A stretch of 64,000 bases of DNA from Lepidodermella squamata (taxonomy: Eukaryota; Gastrotricha). The DNA is taken from the NCBI GenBank assembly GCA_047495785.1, contig JBLDXI010000042.1, positions 1,984,001-2,048,000 on the forward strand, read 5' to 3'. Position numbers and translations under genes: made by a program. This document shows, piece by piece, positions 9,201-20,100 of this stretch. Position 1 is the stretch's first letter; each line of letters starts with the position of its first letter. The notes below the pieces were generated by a model. It was not told the DNA's origin, ran no database searches, and was given only the letters and a program-made list of their open reading frames with translations.

Positions 9201-10463
9201 TTACAAATGGGAAAAGAACTTGGATAAATATACCACAGATTTTATATTGAATTTAGGTGATGACGATGATACGGGATATATCTTAATGGTAGATTTAGAA
9301 TATCCTAATACCTTACATGATATTCATAATGATTATCCATTTTGTCCCGAACAAACATTTTGCGAACCCAGTCCGTACATGCAAACTGTCATGCAGAATT
9401 TGAATTTATCAAAACCGCCATCTATAACAAAACTGACTCAAAATCTCAATGATAAGACCAACTACGTCATTCATTATAGAAATCTGAAGCTGGCTCTGGA
9501 GAATGGCTTGATTTTGAAGAAGGTTCATAAGGTTCTAAGCTTCAGCCAATCGAAATGGTTGGCACCCTATATTGATTTCAATACGAAAAAGAGAAGTGAA
9601 GCGAGGAATGATTTTGAGAAAGATTTCTTCAAGCTGTTGAATAATGCAGTTTTTGGAAAGACCATGGAGAACCTTAGAAAAAGTAGTAGACATCAGACTC
9701 GTTACTCAGCCCACAAAGTTACAAAAACTGATAAACAAGCCAAATTTCAAAGATGCCAAAGTTATTGCCGAAGATTTGTGCAGTGTAAATATGGCTAAGA
9801 CATCTATTAAATTCGATCGCCCGATTATCGTAGGTTTCAGCGTTTTAGAATTATCGAAGACGTTGATGTATGATTTTCATTACAATGTGATCAAGAAGAA
9901 ATATGGTGACAGGGCGAAGCTGTTATTCACAGACACCGATTCGCTGTGTTATCATGTCCAAGCTGAGGATATATATAAGGATATAGAAAGTTATAAAGAG
10001 GTGATGGACTTTAGCGACTACCCTAAGGACCATCCATTACATTCAAGCGTTAACAAGAAAGTTATTGGTAAGTTCAAAGACGAATGTGCGGGAGGTATAG
10101 CACTTTCAACTATTACTGAATTCGTCGGCTTGAGATCGAAATCCTATAGCTTCAAATCTGAAGTAATTTCAACGACTGGAGAAAATACAGAACTCCATAA
10201 GGAGACATCGGTAAAGAAAGCTAAGGGTGTCGTTAAACATTGCGTAAAAAAAGCAAATACAATTTGAAAATTATAAAAATTGTGTTTTGAAGCATGTATT
10301 AACAAAAGCTACATTCAATCAAATCCGATCCTTCAATCACAAGCTAGTAACTATGCAAAGTACAAAACTCGCTCTGTGCCCATACGATGACAAACGATGG
10401 GTGTGCGATGACGGCGTAACAACGCTTGCCCATGGTCATTATAAGTCGAAAAATGTACATTGA
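6220..10463 (+). pseudogene. Family B (protein-primed type) DNA polymerase, two frameshifts
   Basis: Starts at the ATG at 6220 after an AT-rich leader without a TCTA motif. It shows N-terminal repeats of a roughly 50-residue module (GDxFNQL...GY.Y), Exo I FYCDAES (near 7864), an embedded endonuclease VII-like zinc module (CHIC, then RDHDHLTGYYRG and CN, 8145-8260), Exo II NLKGYD, Exo III YLKTDVLLLAD (near 8850), Pol A YLDANNLYG (near 9142), Pol B NNAVFGKT (near 9645) and Pol C TDTDS (near 9935). The frame breaks near 9680, between Pol B and Pol C, then again in an A-run near 10245-10252; a third segment runs 10254-10463. The homologue at 54498-59036 is uninterrupted and about 400 codons longer at the C-terminus overall. 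This copy is unlikely to make active polymerase. Confidence 0.85.
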
Positions 10464-10489
10464 TAGATCTGCACTGGGAGGTACTGCTG

Positions 10490-11820
10490 AATCAGCCGGT
10501 GGAGCGGTCGATAGACTGTAATGTAATGTGCCCGAGTAATGAAATCTGTAGAAATTTCAATGACCTGGAATGAACTCAAGAATATCTTGAAATCCGAGAA
10601 GTCGAATATCATACCGCTATTTCATGATTTTTATGCATTTTTTAACGACCTGCGTTGAAGATGAAAATTTTTCCAAATCTCACGAGTCATATGTCATTCG
10701 AAAGCCAGTAAAGTACAGATTAAAAAATTGGGAGTGGAATTTCAAGTTTCGCGGGCGTGAACAAAATTTTGGGCAGTCAAAACCTGCCAAAATGGGCTTT
10801 CTGACGACGTTTTGCGAATTTTCAACGACCTATGTTGAAGACGAAAGTTTTTGCAAATCCGATGAATCATATATCATTGGAAAGCCTGTAGTTTGTATAT
10901 TGGTTTGAGTCGAGTGGATTTTTGATTTTCGTATGTTTTAAAAAAAATTGTACGTGATGAAAAAACCACTATTTTTATGATTTTTCGATTTTTTAACGAC
11001 TTGAAAGAAAGACGAAAATGTTTACGAATCCGTTGAGTCATATATCATTAGAAAGCAAGTAATTAGAGCTGTCATACCTTATCAGCCGGTGGAGCGGTCG
11101 ATAGGCTGTTGCGTAATATTTGTGTATGAGGATCGGCCGGTGGAGCGGTCGATAGAGTACTGGGCTGGTAAGCGCTGACACTTATGTTCAATATATCAAT
11201 AGCCACTAATACATAATTAATGATTATTAATGCGTAGCGAATGCGAGGCTAATGCATAGTTCACAGTCAGTAATGTTCTACTCTTATAATCGGCCGGTGG
11301 AACGGTCGATAGACTGTAATGTTATGTGCCCAACTAAGCAAACATGTGTAAATTTCAATGACCTGGGGTGAGTTCAAGAATATGTCGAAATCCCATGAAT
11401 CTTATATCATTCGATAGCCTGAGACATGCAGATTGTATTCAGTCGAGGGGATTTCTGGATTTCTGAAGTAATATTGATAGAATTACGTATTGAAAAACGC
11501 TATTTTTCATGTTTTTTATGGGATTTTCAGCGGCCTACGTTGTGGTTACAAATTTATCCAAATCTCACGAGTCATATATCATCCGAAAGCCAGTAAAGTA
11601 TTGATTAAAAAATTGGGAGTGGAATTTCAAGTTTTGCGGGGTGGACAAAATTTTGTGCACTCAAAACCTGACCAAAATGTGCCTTTTCACGAAGTTTTTT
11701 CAAATATTCAACGACCTATGTTGAAGACGAAAGTTTTCGCAAATCCCATAAATCACTTATCATTGGAAAGCCTGTAGTTTGTAGATTGATTTGAGTCGAG
11801 TGGATTTTTGATTTCCTGAC
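10490..11820. repeat. Nested repeat field downstream of element A
   Basis: A segment of about 440-530 bp (10490-10930) is repeated in the same direction at 11285-11820. Inside both copies a shorter unit recurs (about 70 bp, containing AACGACCT, GTTGAAGAC and TCATATATCATT), at least five times including one at about 10995. A separate motif with core GCCGGTGGAGCGGTCGATAG occurs near 10494, 11084, 11133 and 11290. No convincing gene is present. It may be a satellite into which the element lies or a decayed non-autonomous transposon. Confidence 0.6.
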
Positions 11821-12267
11821 TCAGACTGATTATCTACGTAATTAGAAAAAAGAGATATTCTGATGATTTTATGCCTGGTTTTAATGTAAAATAAATTGGT
11901 GGGTTATTGCTGGTTATTTGTTATTGCAACGCAGTTGGGTGAGAAATGGGATCGTGCATGAAACAGTGAAACTGCATTACGAGAGCTGCAAAACTATTTG
12001 TTAAGAGAACTGCTCGAAATGTGTGGAAATATATACCGGCTATAATTTACAAGGTTAATAGCCATTACCTCTTCCATATAAATTACACTGCATGAATTAA
12101 CTATTGCAGCTATAAATCACAGACTATTTTCATTGAGTGCATGTCGTGTGCGCGAGTGGTTAGTGGTAAAACCTGTCAAGAATAATTTCTATATAAACAA
12201 CCAAGTATCTAAAAGGCTATTGAACAATAAAGTGAAAAAGAGAGATTCTCTCATTCTTGTTTTATTG
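11821..12267. other. Host flank with no recognised gene
   Basis: AT-rich sequence between the repeat field and the left end of the Polinton. No supported gene, RNA or repeat was seen. Confidence 0.4.
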
Positions 12268-12273
12268 CATGAT
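12268..12273. repeat. Target-site duplication, left (CATGAT)
   Basis: Six bases immediately outside the left terminal inverted repeat; identical to 31090-31095 outside the right one. A 6 bp duplication is the hallmark of Polinton integration. Confidence 0.9.
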
Positions 12274-12348
12274 AGTAGTAAGGGGGGGGGTCTCCAGCAA
12301 CGGTCAAAAATTCAAATATTTTCCCACGGTCGGAGAAATGAATCATAA
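12274..12348. repeat. Left terminal inverted repeat of element P
   Basis: About 75 bp, identical to the reverse complement of 31016-31089 except for one base in a G run (nine versus eight G). Begins AGTAGTAAG, the usual Polinton terminus. Confidence 0.92.
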
Positions 12349-12690
12349 GAATAAATATGGAAAATGATGGGGAAATAAATGTCAAGGTCATGTGTAAAGT
12401 TTTGGCGCCAAAAATTTGAAATAAATGTCAAGGTCGTTTTCCCACGGTCACGTGACAGCGGCAGGACCGATCATTATTGATTGATTATCGATTATCGATT
12501 TTCGGAACTTATATTGGAAATAACAGGATGACAAAGATGTTTTCCTACGATCAGGTGTGACTGCGACAGTACTTATCGATTATTGGAAATCACGCTGATT
12601 GGAAATAATGAAATTCAATAGGTCGTTTGATGCGATTTTCCCACGGTCAGGATCGATGCTCGCAAAATGGAAACTTCCGAAAAGTCAAAA
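12349..12690. repeat. Left subterminal iterons of element P
   Basis: Several copies of a motif close to TTTCCCACGGTCA (near 12320, 12438 and 12639, with a variant near 12541) alternate with ATAAATGTCAAGGTC and with TTGATTATCGATTAT-like sequence. The inverted forms (TGACCGTGGGAA and GACCTTGACATTTAT) occur at the right end. The arrangement resembles binding sites for an integrase, terminal protein or origin factor. Confidence 0.55.
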
Positions 12691-12949
12691 TAAAGTAAAC
12701 AAATACCACGATTCAGTAGGAAAAAAAAATAAAATAAAATCCCAAAAATAAATGTCAATTTTGCTGACTGCGTTGTCTATCGTAATAAACATCAAATCGA
12801 TTTTTGATTAATAAATAAATTACATACACACCTTGCATTGAAATTTTATTGCGCAATTAAAACACTCACTCACTCACTCACTCACTCACCCCTTGCGCCT
12901 CACAAAATGTTCAAAATCACTCCTTGCGAATTGTGTGAAAATCATCGCA

Positions 12950-13246
12950 TCAATCTAACATGGGGGCATTTAAAATGCTTCGAATCAGCCGAACACGCTC
13001 AATCACTTGCACCAGCATTAGTAAGCCTTCCGCAGTTTCGCGTTGTAAAATCATCAACGAGTCGACTTTACGCTCGAGCTGATCAATTCGGAATCCAATA
13101 TTGTCAATGGCAAGTGATAAATCGCGCAGTTGATTCCGCTGCTGCTGCTGTTGAGGATGGACAGTTACAACCGCAGGAGATGGCTGTTGTTGTTGTTGCT
13201 GCTGTTGTCCTTGAGGGCTTCGAAAACCACTGGCTCGAGAATCCAT
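12950..13246 (-). CDS. Glutamine-rich coiled-coil protein
   Basis: A 98-residue protein from an ATG at 13246. Residues about 13-37 are rich in Gln, including runs of eight and five; residues about 40-90 form a likely coiled coil (LAIDNIGFRIDQLERKVDSL and onward). No known domain. It lies inside the left subterminal region, pointing away from the other genes. Its build (Q-rich plus coiled coil) resembles the rightward gene at 15789-16316, which might be a related virion or scaffold-type protein. It could also be a non-coding (CAG)n-containing tract read as protein, so confidence is moderate. Confidence 0.45.
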   Translation of the reverse strand: MDSRASGFRSPQGQQQQQQQQPSPAVVTVHPQQQQQRNQLRDLSLAIDNIGFRIDQLERKVDSLMILQRETAEGLLMLVQVIERVRLIRSILNAPMLD

Positions 13247-13661
13247 CGATACTAATAATGATGATGATGATGATGATCGTGCTGAATGCTCGCAAAGTAG
13301 TAGTACTAGTACAGTATCAGAGGTTGGTAATAAATTGCGAAAATTTGCAGGAGTAATATAGGTATTGCAACTGCAAAGTGTTGTTAGTGCATGAAGTTAC
13401 TTAGATGGCGCGAAAGCACACCAATAATTTGTAATGCTCCTGCTGCTGTCAAAGTTCCATTATACACTGGCGTTAATGCACTATAAGCGCGGGTAGAGAG
13501 GAGCGGCACGTCAACACACGTCACCGCTCATCAAAACGATCACCGCTCACCAAACCCTGGGAATAAAAAAAAAACCGCCAGGTTTCGCGCGCTTTACTTT
13601 CGTGACATGTAATATATGCGATTCTTGTTATAATATTGCGAATTGCTAATAATTCGAAGAA

Positions 13662-14453
13662 ATGGAGGAAATTTTCAAACACCCTTGGAATTTTCACCAT
13701 ATTATTGACAACATTTTATCGTGTATTCATAATGATCATGAGCTCGGCCATTTGTGCACAGCTTATTTCGAAACCGGGAGGTATGTAGTTAAATATCACC
13801 TGGAGAAGCGAATAGAGTGGTACCTAAGGCCTAACGATAACCGCTTTACGGCTATAACGAGTCGGATTGTTTTCGCGAATAGACCCACAGGTGATAGCCT
13901 CACACCATATTGGGTCGAATATGCAGCTTTTAAATTCGGCGCGACGAAAAGTCTCTTCGAAATTCTTCAAAATTATCACGTGACAGATTACATCGTCTCC
14001 TTATTCATGCGTCAGTTATTATTAAATAAATGAAAAATTAATAAAATTATTATTATTATTATCATTATTTCAGACCACGAACCGGATATGAAGTGTGCCC
14101 TTGAACCATTCTGGTCTATCTACATGCGAGAAAACGATCGAGCGTCGCTCTTGCTAGTGGCAGCGGCTAATCCAAACCTGACAAGCCGCTCGCTATCTCG
14201 AATGGTAGAAGCCGGGGCTGAAATCAATTTCGTGTCGCCGAGATGGCTACTTTCACCGCTATTAGAAGCCGCAGCCACTGGCTCAACCAGTTCGGTTTTG
14301 TACCTGGTCAACATGCGTGCAAACGTATATCACGCCGATTTGCATGGTCAACGCCCCATCGACCGTGTTCATACGTGCGAGTGGGAGAAATATCGCATTT
14401 TGCGTCAGGCTGAATCGACCAAGACAACATCAAAAATAAAAAGATGGCGCTGA
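13662..14453 (+). CDS. Ankyrin-type protein, two exons
   Basis: Two exons are proposed: 13662-13890 and 14074-14453, joined by a donor ACAG|GTGATA and an acceptor TTTCAG|AC with matching phase, giving about 202 residues. Without splicing the frame stops at 14033. Exon 1 has an aromatic-rich helical N-terminus (EEIFKHPWNFHHIIDNIL). Exon 2 holds ankyrin-like helices (SPLLEAAATGSTSSVLYLV, then a D-G-RPID turn). Ankyrin proteins carried by insect viruses and polydnaviruses often act as IkappaB-like immune modulators; that role here is only a suggestion. The splice join is inferred and another exon combination is possible. Confidence 0.5.
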
Positions 14454-14541
14454 TGGGGCGGCGGCGGCCGGTATAATTCCAGATGATGATGATGATGAAG
14501 CAGAATAATAACGGTGGTCAAGACTTGAAATTTTTTTCAGA

Positions 14542-14549
14542 ATAAAAGG
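14542..14549 (+). promoter_or_regulatory. TATA-like box of TBP-like gene
   Basis: ATAAAAGG directly followed by a GC-rich stretch, 65 nt before the ATG at 14607. Confidence 0.4.
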
Positions 14550-14606
14550 CGCGCGCGCCACCCAGTTTTAATTTTTTTCCTATTCATTTTGCAATTTTCT
14601 CAAATA

Positions 14607-15170
14607 ATGTTTGATATCGACGTTTTTATCAGAAATACTGTTGCTACTTTTAACCTGGGCGGTGTTGAACTCGAGCTGCGTAAAATAATCACGTATTTCA
14701 GAATGGCAGAAATATCACCGAGATTCAGGAATGCCGTTATCATCAAGGAAAAATACTATTCCGCCTTGATTTTCAAAACAGGCAACATTGTTGTTATAGC
14801 CAAGAAACCAGAATTGGCTCTGAAATGCGGGCGGCGGTTAGCGAGAAAACTTCAGCTGCAGAGCAACAATAACTCGATCAAATTTCAAAACTTTCGAATT
14901 CGTAATTGTACCGTTACTGGTCAACTACCAACGACTATTAGCTTCAATACAACTCTCCTGAATGAATTATCTTCAATTAGCACTCGAGTAAAGCTCGACT
15001 TGACGCGGTTTCCTGCTTTGCGAATCGAAAATATTATGGACCAGAAAGTTAGTATTAATTTGTTTTCATCAGGTCGATTTTGTATTACAGGGATAACCGA
15101 TCCTAAATCTGAAAGGCAAAATATGGCTGTGGAAAAATTTCTTGTTATCGCTTTGGCGAATTCAAAATAA
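14607..15170 (+). CDS. TATA-binding-protein homologue encoded by Polinton
   Basis: A 187-residue protein from the ATG at 14607, the size of a bare TBP core, with the two-fold TBP repeat. Repeat 1 has TFNLGG (N16), SPRFRNAVI (F40), ALIFKTGNIVV (F56) and CGRRLARKLQ. Repeat 2 has FRIRNCTVTG (N100), TRFPALRIEN (F135) and INLFSSGRFCITG (F153). The four phenylalanines match those TBP wedges into the TATA minor groove, and both asparagines that read the box are kept. The acidic stirrup residues before FPGL that contact TFIIB in cellular TBP are replaced (LDLTRFPAL). It should bind TATA-like DNA and direct transcription of the element or compete with host TBP. Single exon, inside the TIRs, far more diverged than any host TBP would be. 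Confidence 0.85.
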   Translation: MFDIDVFIRNTVATFNLGGVELELRKIITYFRMAEISPRFRNAVIIKEKYYSALIFKTGNIVVIAKKPELALKCGRRLARKLQLQSNNNSIKFQNFRIRNCTVTGQLPTTISFNTTLLNELSSISTRVKLDLTRFPALRIENIMDQKVSINLFSSGRFCITGITDPKSERQNMAVEKFLVIALANSK

Positions 15171-15788
15171 AATTTCAATTTTTTTGTGTTAAAACAAATC
15201 CACCTTAATTTTTTTATTTTTACTTCGTACTCACTCTATATATTATAATCGCGCACAGCCAATAGCATGCGAGGTGGGCGGAGCTTGTGGACACCACGCA
15301 CTCACAATTATTTTGGCAATCATAACTAGTAGTAGGAGTAGTAGTAGTAGTAGGTAGTAGCCAGAACAACCATAAAACATGAATTGAATAGACCTTAATG
15401 TATGAATGACAATCTCAATAAATATAATATAAATAGCATAATAATAATAATAATAATAATAACAACAACACGAGTAATGAAGACTTATACCTCCCTAAAT
15501 TATGGTTCCAAAATCACTGTCCTGCCATCCTGCCTGTTGCGGAAAGTGGATTTCGACATTTATATGCAGCAACCTGAAATAATGCTAGCCAAAAGTCACC
15601 ATTTTACCTAACTACCTGTCAGCCAAAGTGGAGTTTGACATATATAATTATTGATGCGGACCCGTCATCAATCGTATAATAATAAACTTGGGTGCACTTT
15701 TGGGGGCTAAACGCAGGAAATATTATCGGACTGAGGTTACACATTATAGTTTTCACATTTATAGAATAATTCTATAGAATAACTTGTT
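15171..15788. other. Intergenic, microsatellites
   Basis: Contains (AGT)n near 15330-15355 and (AAT)n near 15440-15465. No gene supported. Confidence 0.5.
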
Positions 15789-16316
15789 ATGGATCAGCAA
15801 TATAACCCTATTGCTACCTACAACGAACTGTGTGCTGCTGCTCGCGATGCACAGCGTTTAATAAATATGCTGCAAGCCTTTAAGCAAGTAATGTCCAGAG
15901 AGGTGGACATAGTAAAACGGGACCTCAAGTATCTTGAGGAACATAGGTAAGCTTTTGACGAATTTTCTGTCGGCTAATCTAATTTATTACGCGTTAGAAT
16001 GATGATACCCCACACAATGAGTCCCGCCATCGAGGTACTACTCGGCCAACAGGTCATACTGGTTGAGATGAATGAACGAAGCTGCGCCCTGAAATGGTTG
16101 CTCAACGATATGATTAGCCAGGTGGAGCCAGCTGCCCGGACACAGCACGCAGCAGCCCAGCAGGCAGCAGCAGCAGTAGCTCAGCAACAAGCAGCAGCCC
16201 AACAGGTAGCAGCGCAGCAACAGGTAGCAGCGCAGCAAGCAGCCCAACAGGCAGCAACAGCGCGAGCCGTTCTGGACGAGGTCTTGGCCGAAGCCTTGGA
16301 CGAAAATCAAGAATAG
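15789..16316 (+). CDS. Coiled-coil protein with Ala/Gln repeat, two exons
   Basis: Exons 15789-15946 and 15998-16316 (GT-AG intron of 51 nt, phases match), about 158 residues. The N-terminal 85 residues are heptad-rich (CAAARDAQRLINMLQAFKQV, then VDIVKRDLKYLEEHR), predicted to be a coiled coil. Residues about 98-142 are an imperfect AQQ/AAQQ repeat, and the C-terminus is acidic. No known domain. The architecture is like that of the leftward 12950-13246 protein. It lies between the TBP-like gene and polymerase; a structural or scaffold role is possible but unproven. Confidence 0.55.
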
Positions 16317-17097
16317 TCGCAGCAGAAGCAGTCAGAAGCAGTCAATGTGGAAATAGAGGAGATACGTCGCCCCACGCCTTGGTGAATATTCATATCACGG
16401 TAACAAAACATATGCTTAATTTACTTACACTAATAGCTCCACCTGAAAGCTGTCACTTCACTCGGTTCGAAGTTTTTGTAAATATAGCATACAAAATATG
16501 CAATATATTTATTACATTATCTCTATCTCACTCGAGGACACACACACACCCACACTGTAATAATGAATTCGACTCGAATTTTTTGTATATAGCGATTGTT
16601 ATTATTATTATTATTATTATTATATGCATGCTGGCATGTAAATAGATATCTCTCTCTCTCTCTTTCTTTGAAAAATTTTTAAACATAGCGCTTGCTTATT
16701 ATTATTATTATTATTATTATTATTTCGAAAAATTGTAATAATAAGAATCATGTAGAATTTCGCGCTTTAACCTGGTCGAACACTTGAAGTTCCATTTTTT
16801 TTTAAATAAAATAAATCATGACTTTTGTACTCCCATCTTTGAGTTCATTTTGAGAATGGAATGCAGATTTTTTTTCAGGGCGCGTGTTCATCGAATAATA
16901 AAATTGGACTCACGGCTCGTGGATATGATTGGTGTGCGAGGGGTGCTAACCAACCAATGAGCGCAGAGATGTATAGCATTACTAGTATAGTTTCTTTTGC
17001 AGTAGTAGTCGTACACTACTTCTTAACCGGTAGTTTTCCTACACACTTAAATAGTAACAATTTCCGCGCCAAAACAGCAGCAGCAGCACCGAGTGAG
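16317..17097. other. Intergenic with (TTA)n microsatellites
   Basis: Two ATT/TTA microsatellites (near 16598-16622 and 16697-16722), a short (CT)n tract and AT-rich sequence. Short frames here are low complexity and not believed to be genes. Confidence 0.5.
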
Positions 17098-17106
17098 TAT
17101 TTAAAA
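17098..17106 (+). promoter_or_regulatory. TATA-like box of polymerase gene
   Basis: TATTTAAAA 64 nt before the polymerase ATG at 17162, a spacing close to that of the capsid and TBP-like genes. Confidence 0.35.
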
Positions 17107-17161
17107 ATGCAGGCCTCTCATAAAGAATAATTTACCCAATTTCATCGATATAATTCTAGTT

Positions 17162-20100
17162 ATGTTGACTGACCTCGGCTATCACTGTTATTCTTACCTA
17201 TTCGGAATTGAGGTCCATAAGTATTCCATCACGGACTTGGATGCCTTACAATCTGGATTGGGATGGGAAACCGAAGACGATGACGATGAAGGTGGTCATC
17301 AAATCGTCGCACTTCTGACCAAGATTCAGCTCAGTTTTGAGTCTGTAGCTAAGCAAATTAAGGCAACTTTTCCAGATCGGTAATTTCCATTTATTTCCAT
17401 GAAAATTTATTGCAATCTGTTAATAATAATATATTATTTATTTGAAGAGATCACGTTCGAGTTGAATGCCACCACGAAGCCCTGCACACCCCATTCTTAA
17501 CCTCTTATATTGAAGTAAAGGAATTATCCGGAGCTCTGATTCTAAACCAGGCCAACGCGGTTTTACAATCTAGGCTGTGCGCAACAATGGAAGGGGGTAA
17601 TTAATTAATTTAAAAAAATCAGAAACTTCAAATAAAATAATTATTACTATTTTTAATATAAAAAAGGTTGGACGTTTTCTGTCTTCAGAATCAAGACTAC
17701 TGCATTGGAAGAAGACGAACTAGCCCTAGGGGCTGGTCAGCCGAAGAAAAAGCGACGTTTAGAGCAGACATTGGTCGATTTTATACTGTCTCACAGATCG
17801 GTTCTGTTCATAGACAATGACGATCGCTTGTGCCTATTCAGAGCCATTGTTCACGCTCTAGCTTACCGTGATTTTAATGAGCCGAGGGCTGGTCATGAAC
17901 GTCACGGAAATTTCGAACTATTGCGTCCCTATTATTCGAAAGATCGCGATGCATTGACACCATTGGCAATCCAAGAGCGAGCAGTAGCATTCGAATACGA
18001 AGGGCAATTGGCTAAGCAGCTGATGGAGACTGCTGGTATTGATGGAAATAAAGATCGCTATGGCATCGCGGATTTTAAAAAAGCTGTTGAAACAATAGGG
18101 CTACCGTATCGTGGTAAATTCTGGTACCTGAATACTATTTCGACCCTAATTCAAGAATTTAATTTTCTCAGGGATTATTTACAACTTCAAAACGAAACAG
18201 GTTGTCGCAATTCATCCTCCGGCAACTGTTGAAATAGCTGACGAGCGAAAAATTTACATTGGTTTTATCAGTAGTCAAACTATTGCTTCACATGTCGAAG
18301 GAGGCGTAGGGTCGTTCGAAAGTGTCGGACACTACGTCGGCCTAACTGGTATTTCTAACATATCAGGCGGAAAAATCATGTGCCCATACTGCTTCATGCT
18401 CCATAAGAAAAATTCCGTAGCGCATAAATGCAGTCGAAAGTGCAATAGGTGTCAAACCGTTGGGGCAGATTGTAAAAGCAGTCGAGAGCGGGACATAATA
18501 TGTCGTGGCTCTTGCGGACTCTATTACCATGGAAAGCAGTGCTATGAAGCTCATGTCAAGGTGAACCCAACTACTGGAAAATCAATCTGCGATTCTTTCT
18601 TCATGTGCAGCAAATGTGGAAGAACGTTGCCGGCAAAAGCTCGAAAAAAGCACAAATGTATGTGGCTGCGCAATTCGAAGCTTGCTCAGTGAAATTTAAT
18701 CTTTTAGGTGAAATTCGAAACTGCCGTGTCTGTAAAGGTGATTTGCCTCCACGCGACGAGTCTGCACCGCACGAGTGCGTTATTCAACCTGGTAGGATTG
18801 GGAAAGTAAAGCCGAGGTTGCTTGCGTTGTTTGATTTCGAGACAATTCGAGGCAACGATGGCACCCTGATACCTGTAGTTGTTTGTCTCAATTTCTTTTG
18901 CGAATCTTGCAAATTCCTACCGAGCTCTGACAAATGTCCCGCAAATTGTACTAATGATGATCCACGCACTCACTCATTTGTCTCTGACGGAAGTGACAAT
19001 TCTTGCGTTAACAAGCTAATGCGGTACATTCTTCAGGAGCAGTTCAGAGGTCTCTTCCTGTTGTCTCACAATGGAGCTCGGTAATTTTAATTTCGAAAAA
19101 CACTTTAGTTTTGAGATTTATTTCCCTACTATTACTATAACAAGCTTCGATCACATGTTCATCATGGCTTGGCTGCAGAGACATGAATACCAATTTGAAA
19201 CTATCCACCACAACAATAGTGTCATGGAGATCAAAGTTGAAGGCAGCATTGTATTTCGCGACTTTTACTTGCTAACAATGACGAGTTTGGCAGCGCTTTT
19301 CAAAGCATTTGACCTACAAAATGAAGACATTACTGGGAAGCAATTTTTTCCCTACAACCTGTTGACGCCCGAAAACTGGTTGAAAGACGTAATCAACGCC
19401 CCAACACTGAATGACTATGACACGTCAAAAATGTCATCTGCGAAAATCGATGAATTGAAACTACATATCGCACGGAATTCTTCATCTAATTTCAGCCTGA
19501 AATCGGAAACTGTTGCGTACTGTCATAGCGATGTCGTATTGCTACAGCAATGTGTAGTCAAATTCCGTGAGCTGATCCGTGAAATAACAACCATACCGGG
19601 GTCTTGTGACGACGGTATCGACCCTATCGCAGGTAAACCTAATAAAAAGTCCCTTTTGAATGAACCTCCACCTTAAAAATTTCTGCTTTTGAAGAGTCGC
19701 GAACTCTTGCTTCACTATCAAATTTGATTTGGAGAACTCTTTATCTGGATAAAAATCTGCCTATACACCTGGTACCAAATACAGGTTATTCCGCGGGGTA
19801 CATTTTTATTATTTTTACTTTTGATGAACATGATGGGAATTCTGTAAACCTCTCAGACCGAATTATTCCCGCGAATCGGTGATTTGGTTCGAATTTTTAT
19901 CACGAAAAAGTAACAAGCGGATTCTGCATGCTGGAAATTCGAATGGCGAGGTCACCATCAAGTTGCCAGAAACTTCAAAATTCTATCGATTCAAACCAGA
20001 CGGGGTTGTTCTGGATGAAAATGGTCACATTCGCGAAGTATTTCAATATCATGGTGATCATTGGCACGGTTGTTTGCGATGCTATCCTGACTGCACGAAT

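Larger units (their letters stand above)
1..10463. mobile_element. Element A: adintovirus-like Maverick (left part off window)
   Basis: A block of virus-type genes: a leftward capsid and packaging cluster (1-4214), a rightward PLA2-integrase-chromodomain fusion (4261-5814), a small leftward gene, and a rightward family B DNA polymerase. Gene order and sequence match element B at 43388-59036. The part that would hold protease, VLTF3-like and fibre genes lies outside the window. No terminal inverted repeat was found after the polymerase; a repeat field begins at about 10490. The polymerase has two frameshifts, so this copy is defective in replication, while the visible capsid genes are open. 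Assignment to the adintovirus/Maverick group follows from capsid, ATPase, integrase and pPolB together. Confidence 0.85.

Noticed and set aside
9670-9690. Programmed -1 ribosomal frameshift in polymerase A
   Set aside because: The A-run is not in the required codon register, the needed shift is the other way, and copy B is uninterrupted; decay is simpler.
16038-16310. Leftward Leu/Cys-rich frame
   Set aside because: Shadow of the AQQ-repeat exon of the coiled-coil gene on the other strand.
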